The notes below the pieces were generated by a model. The model was given only the letters and a program-made list of their open reading frames with translations, was not told the DNA's origin and made no database searches. A DNA stretch of 6,016 nucleotides, taken from the NCBI GenBank assembly GCA_937907555.1, contig CALEST010000164.1, positions 1-6,016 on the forward strand, read 5' to 3'. The position numbers and the translations under genes were made by a program. Numbering within the stretch: the stretch's first letter is position 1; each line of letters opens with the position of its first letter. Shown in pieces: positions 1-5,124 of this stretch. This stretch comes from an uncultured Sediminibacterium sp. (lineage in GTDB: Bacteria > Bacteroidota > Bacteroidia > Chitinophagales > Chitinophagaceae).

Positions 1-1
1 A

Positions 2-16
2 TTTTTTTTTTTTTTT
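2..16. repeat. 15-base poly-T tract
   Basis: A run of fifteen T residues lies at the extreme left edge, 23 bases before the leader peptide start. It could be the U-tract of a terminator for a gene left of the window, or an AT-rich promoter-proximal element. The sequence that would contain a terminator stem is outside the window, so neither can be decided. The exact length of such a homopolymer is also prone to sequencing error. Confidence 0.5.
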
Positions 17-27
17 ATGTTAAGTCT

Positions 28-35
28 CATATTTG
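28..35 (+). promoter_or_regulatory. possible Bacteroidota -7 promoter element
   Basis: CATATTTG matches the Bacteroidota -7 consensus TAnnTTTG at every defined position except the first. No clear -33 TTG element is present at the usual distance upstream, because that region is the poly-T tract. If the element is real, transcription would start near position 40, at or next to the A of the leader peptide ATG. The true promoter may equally lie left of the window. Confidence 0.25.
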
Positions 36-39
36 TGTT

Positions 40-96
40 ATGATTTTAGTAAACAAGCATTGGTGGTGGCATACTGACTCTGAACGGGGAATGTAG
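40..96 (+). CDS. trpL: trp operon leader peptide
   Basis: An 18-codon frame, ATG to TAG, encodes MILVNKHWWWHTDSERGM. Three consecutive Trp codons occupy 61-69, with His codons on both sides. It lies 76 bases before trpE and is followed by an intrinsic terminator, the standard layout of a ribosome-sensed attenuator. The presumed role is as a Trp-tRNA sensor: with little charged tRNA-Trp the ribosome stalls at 61-69, and with plenty it runs to the stop at 94-96. Three Trp in 18 residues contrasts with about 7 in roughly 1,770 residues of the downstream enzymes. There is no Shine-Dalgarno sequence, as usual in Bacteroidota. The frame is too short for ordinary gene callers. The call rests on composition and context, with no experimental support. 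Confidence 0.85.
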   Translation: MILVNKHWWWHTDSERGM

Positions 97-124
97 TGCT
101 ATAGCCAGTACTGAACAATATTGC

Positions 125-160
125 AAGAGCCCCGGATGTAATTCTGGGGCTTTTTATTTT
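125..160 (+). terminator. intrinsic terminator (attenuator) before trpE
   Basis: The stem pairs AGCCCCGGA (128-136) with TCTGGGGCT (143-151), giving nine pairs with one G-U and a six-base loop at 137-142. The G127-A126-A125 side can extend it against T152-T154. It is followed by TTTTATTTT (152-160). The GC-rich stem and T-tract make it a canonical Rho-independent terminator. It ends only 12 bases before the trpE ATG, so it cannot serve an upstream gene alone and must gate entry into the operon. Confidence 0.92.
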
Positions 161-172
161 AAGTTATATCAA

Positions 173-1585
173 ATGAGTAAGATACAATTGAACACTACCG
201 GTAAAAAAATGTTAGGAGATATTTATACTCCGGTAGGAATTTATTTAAGACTAAGGGATCGTTTCCGGGATACCATTTTACTGGAGAGTACCGATCATCA
301 TGCACATGACAATAGTTATTCCTTTATTTGTGTAAATGCTATTGGAGGAATTGAATTAAAATCCAAGGATATTATTGAATATAAATTACCTGGATCGGAT
401 GCGGTAAAGTCTGTTCTGAATCAAACAAAGAAAGTATCTGACCATCTATGGGATTACATGAACTCCTTTCAGGTTTCAGTTCCCGAAGACTCTGCATATT
501 CATTTGCACAGGGATTATTTGGTTATAACTGTTTTGATGCAATTGATTTTTTTGAACCTTCCATTGCCTCAGGAGCGGAAACGCCTATGATACCATTGGT
601 TCGTTACAGGCTTTATCAGTATGTAATTGCATTTAATCACTTCAAGGATGAACTGATTATTTGTGAAAATACCATATCCGGAATCAAGGGTGATCTGCAA
701 ATGGTAGAGTCGCTGATTCGTATTAAAGATGTTCCTGTATATCCATTTGCTGTTACCGGAGAACAACAATCAAATATGACGGATGAATCATATATCTCAC
801 TTGTGAAAAAGGGAATTGAGCATTGTATGCGGGGAGATGTTTTTCAGATTGTACTTAGTAGACAATTCAGTCAGGCTTTTACAGGCGATGAATTCAATGT
901 TTACAGAACACTTAGAAGTATTAATCCATCCCCCTATTTATTTTTCTTTGATTATGGCGATTATAAAATAATGGGGTCTTCTCCGGAAGCACAACTGGTT
1001 ATCAAAAACGGGAAAGCAATCGTGCACCCGATTGCGGGTACCTTTAAACGGACAGGTGATGATGCAACCGATCAACAATCAGCTACAGCTTTGTTGGCAG
1101 ATCAAAAGGAAAATGCAGAACATGTAATGCTGGTAGATCTTGCCCGTAACGATTTAAGCAGGGTATGCGAAGATGTTAAAGTGGCTCAATACCGGCAGGT
1201 TCATTATTACAGCCATGTAATTCATCTGGTTAGTGAAGTAGAAGGAAGCATTAAGGGTAAACAGAATCCATTTGAAATTTTTGCAGCAAGTTTTCCTGCC
1301 GGTACTTTAAGTGGGGCGCCTAAAATCAAGGCCATAGAAATTATAAAACAATTGGAACCCACACAAAGAGGTTTTTATGGTGGGGCAATTGGATTTGTTG
1401 GTTTTGATGGCAGTTTTAATCATGCCATAATGATCAGGACCTTTTTAAGTAAAAACAATCAACTCATTAGTCAGGCAGGAGCAGGAGTAGTGGCAGCCAG
1501 TGTTCCAGAGAGTGAATTGCAGGAAGTGAATAATAAATTAAACGCATTGCACCAGGCTGTTTCTCTTGCATCAACAGTTATTTAA
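173..1585 (+). CDS. trpE: anthranilate synthase component I
   Basis: A 470-residue cytosolic enzyme that, with TrpG, makes anthranilate from chorismate and glutamine-derived ammonia, the first committed step to tryptophan. The N-terminal Anth_synt_I_N-type region carries LLES at residues 36-39. With NPSPY at 251-255, this forms the known Trp feedback-inhibition pocket. The C-terminal chorismate-binding domain (about 200-460) shows PIAGT at 286-290, DLARNDLSR at 322-330, FPAGTLSGAPK at 374-384, then YGGAIGF, and QAGAGVVAAS near the end. PIAGT, rather than the PIKGT of aminodeoxychorismate synthase (PabB), together with the trp context supports TrpE. The length is normal for the family. The ATG at 173 is the first start after the terminator and leaves the usual distance before LLES. 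There is no Shine-Dalgarno sequence. Expression is probably controlled by the upstream attenuator, and enzyme activity by tryptophan. Confidence 0.97.
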   Translation: MSKIQLNTTGKKMLGDIYTPVGIYLRLRDRFRDTILLESTDHHAHDNSYSFICVNAIGGIELKSKDIIEYKLPGSDAVKSVLNQTKKVSDHLWDYMNSFQVSVPEDSAYSFAQGLFGYNCFDAIDFFEPSIASGAETPMIPLVRYRLYQYVIAFNHFKDELIICENTISGIKGDLQMVESLIRIKDVPVYPFAVTGEQQSNMTDESYISLVKKGIEHCMRGDVFQIVLSRQFSQAFTGDEFNVYRTLRSINPSPYLFFFDYGDYKIMGSSPEAQLVIKNGKAIVHPIAGTFKRTGDDATDQQSATALLADQKENAEHVMLVDLARNDLSRVCEDVKVAQYRQVHYYSHVIHLVSEVEGSIKGKQNPFEIFAASFPAGTLSGAPKIKAIEIIKQLEPTQRGFYGGAIGFVGFDGSFNHAIMIRTFLSKNNQLISQAGAGVVAASVPESELQEVNNKLNALHQAVSLASTVI

Positions 1586-1593
1586 TTGATACT

Positions 1594-2175
1594 ATGAAAA
1601 TTCTTGTTTTTGATAATTATGATTCTTTTACCTACAATCTGGTGCATTTGATTGCAAAGATTACGGGTGAATATCCGGACGTGTATAGAAATGATCAGAT
1701 CGAACTTTCTAAAGTAAGCGAATATGATAAAATTGTTTTATCACCCGGCCCTGGAATTCCAGGAGAGGCTGGATTGCTGAAACCCCTGATTCAGGAATAT
1801 GCATCCAGTAAGTGTATACTCGGTGTATGCCTGGGCCATCAGGCAATTGGAGAAGTATTTGGGGCAACCTTAATTAATCTACCCAAAGTTTACCATGGTA
1901 TTGCTACACCTGTGTTTCCCCAACCTTTAGCGAATGGAAAGTTCTCGCCTCTATATAGCGGTTTAGGTAATGCAATTGAGGTAGGACGTTATCATAGCTG
2001 GGCCGTTTCCTCTGATGATTTACCTGCTGAACTTATTGTTACTGCTAAAGATGAAAATGGATTAATTATGGGATTGATGCATCAGCAGTATGATATTGAA
2101 GGCGTTCAGTTTCACCCGGAAAGTATACTAACTCCACAAGGAGAAACAATTATGAAAAACTGGTTAAATAAGTAA
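1594..2175 (+). CDS. trpG: anthranilate synthase component II (glutamine amidotransferase)
   Basis: A 193-residue class I glutamine amidotransferase that hydrolyses glutamine and passes ammonia to TrpE. The N-terminal FDNYDSFTYNL is typical of the TrpG/PabA family. The oxyanion-region motif LSPGPG is at residues 49-54. The nucleophile elbow GVCLGHQ places the catalytic Cys at 79, and VQFHPES completes the triad with His174 and Glu176. The length matches a stand-alone TrpG, so there is no fusion to TrpD as in enterobacteria. It begins 8 bases after trpE ends, which suggests coupled expression of the two subunits. PabA cannot be separated from TrpG by sequence motifs alone, and some bacteria share one subunit for folate and Trp synthesis. 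The position between trpE and trpD makes the Trp role the primary one. Confidence 0.95.
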   Translation: MKILVFDNYDSFTYNLVHLIAKITGEYPDVYRNDQIELSKVSEYDKIVLSPGPGIPGEAGLLKPLIQEYASSKCILGVCLGHQAIGEVFGATLINLPKVYHGIATPVFPQPLANGKFSPLYSGLGNAIEVGRYHSWAVSSDDLPAELIVTAKDENGLIMGLMHQQYDIEGVQFHPESILTPQGETIMKNWLNK

Positions 2176-2176
2176 G

Positions 2177-3169
2177 ATGAAAAAAATATTGCAATACCTT
2201 TTTGAGTATAAAACATTGAGCAGAGAGAAAGCGTATGATGTATTGGTTAACATGGCAAACAGTCAATACAACGATGCTGAAATCAGTGCTTTCATAACTG
2301 TTTATTTAATGAGAAGCATCACCATTGATGAATTAAGTGGATTCAGGGATGCTCTGCTGCACTTATGTGTAAAAACAGATTTAGGCACGAATGATCTGGT
2401 AGACATTGTGGGTACTGGTGGTGATGGTAAAAACTCTTTTAATATATCTACGCTGGCTTGTTTTATTGTAGCAGGAGCTGGTCAGAAAGTGGCCAAACAT
2501 GGTAATTATGGAGCTTCCACTATTAGTGGGGCATCTAATGTAATGGAGGCTTTGGGATATCGGTTTAAGCAGGATGCTGATATGTTGAAAAAAGAAATTG
2601 ATGAGGCTGGTATTTGTTTTATGCATGCTCCATTGTTTCATCCTGCATTAAAAGTAGTAGGGCCTATTCGGAAGCAACTGGGAGTCAGAACATTTTTCAA
2701 TATGCTGGGCCCCATGGTAAATCCGGCCAATCCTGATTTTCAACTGGTAGGTGTTTACAACTTGGAAATGGCCAGGATTTATAATTATCTCCTGCAACAA
2801 ACCGGTAAGGCTTTTACCATTATCCATAGCCTGGATGGTTATGATGAAATATCCCTAACTAGTGATACCAAAGTAATCACCAATCAGGGTGAAGCGGTGT
2901 ATTCACCCTTGGATTTAGGCAAAAAAATAGTGCTGCCTGAAGCCATTTACGGAGGAAATACCGTAGAAGAATCTGCTGCCATTTTCCTGCGTGTTTTAAA
3001 AGGCGAAGGAAGCTGGTCGCAGAACGCTGTAGTGTTGGCAAACGCTGCTATGGCATTGAACAGCACAGGAAAGTTTGCCAATTATGATGCAGCTTATCAG
3101 GTAGCGGTTCAAAGCCTGGAATCCGGAGCAGCTCATCAAAGTTTTACAAAACTGATTCAAATGCAATAG
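2177..3169 (+). CDS. trpD: anthranilate phosphoribosyltransferase
   Basis: A 330-residue cytosolic enzyme that transfers phosphoribose from PRPP to anthranilate, giving N-(5-phosphoribosyl)anthranilate. The helical N-terminal region (about 1-65) is followed by the PRPP pyrophosphate loop DIVGTGGDGKNSFNIST, with GTGGD at residues 79-83. KHGN at 107-110, RTFFNMLGPMVNP from 171 and the metal-binding pair Asp223-Glu224 are all present. The residue after KHGN is Tyr rather than the Arg of many proteobacterial enzymes. I take this as a lineage trait rather than a defect. One base separates it from the trpG stop, so translational coupling is likely. The length is standard for a monofunctional TrpD. 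Confidence 0.96.
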   Translation: MKKILQYLFEYKTLSREKAYDVLVNMANSQYNDAEISAFITVYLMRSITIDELSGFRDALLHLCVKTDLGTNDLVDIVGTGGDGKNSFNISTLACFIVAGAGQKVAKHGNYGASTISGASNVMEALGYRFKQDADMLKKEIDEAGICFMHAPLFHPALKVVGPIRKQLGVRTFFNMLGPMVNPANPDFQLVGVYNLEMARIYNYLLQQTGKAFTIIHSLDGYDEISLTSDTKVITNQGEAVYSPLDLGKKIVLPEAIYGGNTVEESAAIFLRVLKGEGSWSQNAVVLANAAMALNSTGKFANYDAAYQVAVQSLESGAAHQSFTKLIQMQ

Positions 3170-3186
3170 CGAAAATTGAATATTTT

Positions 3187-3984
3187 ATGACCATTCTTGA
3201 TACAATCGTTGAACAAAAAAAGCTGGAAGTAGCGGACAGGAAATCTCTAATATCTATAGATGTTTTAGAACAGTCGGTTTCTTTTTCCAGACCCTGTATT
3301 TCGCTAAGGGCAAACTTACTCGATACTACTAAAACAGGCATTATTGCTGAATATAAAAGAAAGTCGCCCAGTAAGGGAATCATCAATGCAATTTCTACAG
3401 TTGAAGAAGTTACAAGTGCCTACGCTGAACATGGAGCGGCAGCTGTTTCTGTTTTAACGAATGAAATATTTTTTGGTGGGAACCTCAACGACCTGGTGCA
3501 TCCGGTGCAATTGCCCATTCCTGTTTTGCGCAAGGATTTCATGATAGATGATTATCAGATTTATGAAGCAAAAGCCCATGGAGCGTCTGTGATTTTACTG
3601 ATAGCTGCCTGTTTAACCCCGGTTGAAGTTAGGAGAATGGCTGTTTTGGCACACCAATTAGGATTGGAGGTATTATTGGAGATACATGGATCGGATGAGT
3701 TGGGGCATATTTGTCCTGAGGTTGATTTTATAGGTGTCAATAACAGGAATCTGAAAAGTTTTGAAGTTAGTCTTGATCATTCCATTGAGTTAATTAAGAA
3801 AATTCCAAAAGAAATGCTTGCTATTGCGGAAAGTGGAATTGATCATCCGGATACAATTGTAACTTTACAGAAAGCCGGTTTCTCCGGATTTTTAATTGGG
3901 GAACGTTTCATGCGTGAAAACAATCCCGGAATTGCTTTTGCCAATTTTGTTAAAACCTTAAAAGAAAAACAAAATGCGGGCTAA
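3187..3984 (+). CDS. trpC: indole-3-glycerol phosphate synthase
   Basis: A 265-residue monofunctional TIM-barrel enzyme that closes the indole ring of CdRP with loss of CO2 and water. The family's catalytic set is visible: Glu55 and Lys57 in IIAEYKRKSPSKG, Lys116 in VLRKDF, Glu165 in VLLEIH, Asn185 in IGVNNRNL and Ser216 in IAESGI. The C-terminal phosphate-binding segment GFLIGERFM (231-242) is also present. The N-terminal MTILDTIVEQKKLEV is the usual beginning of this family and supports the start at 3187, 17 bases after trpD. It is not fused to TrpF as in E. coli, and its end overlaps trpF by 11 bases in another frame. It contains no Trp residue. Confidence 0.97.
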   Translation: MTILDTIVEQKKLEVADRKSLISIDVLEQSVSFSRPCISLRANLLDTTKTGIIAEYKRKSPSKGIINAISTVEEVTSAYAEHGAAAVSVLTNEIFFGGNLNDLVHPVQLPIPVLRKDFMIDDYQIYEAKAHGASVILLIAACLTPVEVRRMAVLAHQLGLEVLLEIHGSDELGHICPEVDFIGVNNRNLKSFEVSLDHSIELIKKIPKEMLAIAESGIDHPDTIVTLQKAGFSGFLIGERFMRENNPGIAFANFVKTLKEKQNAG

Positions 3985-4615
3985 AGTCTGTGGATTAAAC
4001 AGCATTCAACAAATGATGCAACTGGATGAAATGGGAGTTGAATTCTCCGGATTTATTTTTTATCCCAAATCACCCAGGTATGTTTTAAAAACCTGTTCCA
4101 CATTGGAGTTGAAAAAGGCAAAGGGGGCCACAATCAATAAAGTGGGGGTATTTGTGAATGAAGAACCGGACCAGTTGTTAACACTGGTAGATGAATGTGG
4201 TCTGTATCTGGCACAGTTACATGGTGATGAAACCCCCAGATATTGTGAGAAAATTGCCGATTATATTTCTGTTATTAAAGCTTTCAGACTTCGGGATGAC
4301 GATGATGTTTTGTGGAAAATAAAGGATTATCAGGATATAGTAGATATGTTTTTATTTGATACTGCTGGTGCTGAATATGGTGGAACAGGCAAAAGGTTCA
4401 ATTGGGATATCTTGTTTTCTTTAAATATTAATAAGCCATTCTTTTTGAGTGGCGGGATTGGACCGGATGATTTAGAAGCATTGCAATCATTTAAATCGGA
4501 TCCTGTAGCCAAAGATTTATTTGCGATTGATGTGAATAGTAAATTTGAAATTAGTCCTGGTGTAAAAAATATGGAACTGGTACAACCATTTATTAAGCAA
4601 TTGAAACATTTATGA
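3974..4615 (+). CDS. trpF: phosphoribosylanthranilate isomerase
   Basis: A 213-residue TIM-barrel enzyme that isomerises phosphoribosylanthranilate to CdRP, the substrate of TrpC. The N-terminal KVCGL places the general-base Cys at residue 6. FYPKSPRYV (29-37) is the conserved loop, and FLFDTAGAEYGGTGKRFNW carries the general-acid Asp129. FFLSGGIGPDDL holds the phosphate-binding GGIG (160-163). AIDVNSKFEISPGVKN (184-199) replaces the more common DVSSGVE, a variant I associate with Bacteroidota rather than with loss of function. The gene starts inside the last codons of trpC (11-base overlap) and its TGA stop overlaps the start of the next gene as ATGA. Both junctions suggest translational coupling. 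Confidence 0.95.
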   Translation: MRAKVCGLNSIQQMMQLDEMGVEFSGFIFYPKSPRYVLKTCSTLELKKAKGATINKVGVFVNEEPDQLLTLVDECGLYLAQLHGDETPRYCEKIADYISVIKAFRLRDDDDVLWKIKDYQDIVDMFLFDTAGAEYGGTGKRFNWDILFSLNINKPFFLSGGIGPDDLEALQSFKSDPVAKDLFAIDVNSKFEISPGVKNMELVQPFIKQLKHL

Positions 4616-5124
4616 GAAGAGGAATTCTGATAGGGTTGCTGGGGCTTTTCTGGTATGGTAATCTTTCCGCACAGCAACTAACTAATATTTTAATGAACGT
4701 GAGCGGGAAGGCTCAATACAAAGTAAGTGCGGGTAGTACCCTTATTTACCTGGATGATCAGGGCAAGATTCTATCTGTAGAAACGGATGCTTCCGGTGAA
4801 GTCTTGTATAATAAAAATTTCCAGCCTCAGCAGGTGGGTAATCTGGGTATTCAGTTTAATTATGAAAGTTGGTTAAGTCAGATAGGAAACTTAGTTATTC
4901 AGTACGACCATACTGGACGAATTGATAAAATTGGCGATTTAGTTTTCAGGTACAATTACCAGAATTTAATATCATCTGTAGGTAATATTTCTATTTTATA
5001 CAATGCCAATAAAACCATTGACCAGATTGGGGTGTATAAGATATATTATAATTACAGCGGGAAGATATCCAGGATGGATTCCAGCAAGGGGCTTATTGCT
5101 TTACAATTAAATTTTTCAAAATGA
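4612..5124 (+). CDS. secreted tandem-repeat protein of unknown function, between trpF and trpB
   Basis: I do not recognise this 170-residue gene as a named family. Residues 1-20 form a clear Sec signal peptide: MRRG, a hydrophobic core ILIGLLGLFWYG, then NLSA before QQ, with likely signal peptidase I cleavage after Ala20. There is no lipobox Cys and no cysteine anywhere. After a 54-residue linker, residues 75-154 are five consecutive 16-residue units starting [IV]-G and rich in Tyr, Asn and Ile. They predict repeated beta-strand pairs, probably a beta-solenoid or hairpin array. Unit 2 contains YDHTGRI, which recalls YD/Rhs repeats, but the period is shorter. The segment around 43-56 (TLIYLDDQGKILSV) looks like a degenerate extra unit. 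The start overlaps the trpF stop and the stop overlaps the trpB start, both as ATGA, so the gene is locked into the operon. The product should act in the periplasm or outside the cell, unlike its neighbours. No function is assigned. Confidence 0.88.
   Translation: MRRGILIGLLGLFWYGNLSAQQLTNILMNVSGKAQYKVSAGSTLIYLDDQGKILSVETDASGEVLYNKNFQPQQVGNLGIQFNYESWLSQIGNLVIQYDHTGRIDKIGDLVFRYNYQNLISSVGNISILYNANKTIDQIGVYKIYYNYSGKISRMDSSKGLIALQLNFSK
4834..5073 (+). repeat. five tandem 48-bp (16-codon) coding repeats
   Basis: Five units of exactly 16 codons begin at 4834, 4882, 4930, 4978 and 5026. The protein consensus is roughly [IV]-G-[ND]-L-x-[IF]-x-[YF]-[ND]-Y-x-x-x-[IL]-[SD]-x, for example IGNLVIQYDHTGRIDK (unit 2) and VGNISILYNANKTIDQ (unit 4). 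The period is kept without any insertion or deletion, but the DNA of the units is strongly diverged. This indicates an old duplication kept by structural selection rather than recent slippage. The last unit is the least regular (IGVYKIYYNY). Confidence 0.88.

Larger units (their letters stand above)
40..172 (+). promoter_or_regulatory. trp transcription attenuator region
   Basis: The region between the leader peptide start and trpE contains mutually exclusive pairings. CGGGG at 85-89 can pair with CCCCG at 130-134, which removes the left arm of the terminator (antiterminator state). A small hairpin, 95-100 with 107-112 (six pairs, one G-U, loop 101-106), fits inside that pairing. TGGCATA at 67-73 can pair with 100-107, with A103 bulged, and this overlaps the last Trp codon. 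A ribosome stalled at 61-69 would leave 85-89 free, so the antiterminator could form. A ribosome at the stop codon would cover 85-89 and let the terminator form. The pairings are read by eye and their energies were not computed. Confidence 0.75.

Noticed and set aside
17..43. An eight-codon frame (ATG at 17) whose TGA overlaps the leader peptide ATG
   Set aside because: It has no Trp codons or other informative composition, and short frames of this size are expected by chance. If the candidate promoter is right, it would not be transcribed at all.
116..123. Palindrome CAATATTG as a repressor operator
   Set aside because: It is only eight bases, AT-rich, and lies in the linker between leader hairpins. 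No known Trp repressor site is matched and attenuation already explains the control.
2381..2641. Antisense open frame inside trpD
   Set aside because: It lies wholly opposite a strongly supported conserved enzyme gene, its translation shows no recognisable motif, and it has no independent start context.
4330..4677. 115-codon antisense frame across trpF and the start of the repeat-protein gene
   Set aside because: It covers conserved TrpF motifs on the other strand and its own translation looks like a complement shadow with low-complexity Ser/Asn/Pro stretches. No promoter or partner gene supports it.
4612..5124. Repeat protein as an Rhs/YD toxin or an immunity protein
   Set aside because: Only one unit contains a YD-G-R-like motif, the period is 16 rather than about 20 residues, and no toxin domain or partner gene is nearby. 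The surroundings are a housekeeping operon.
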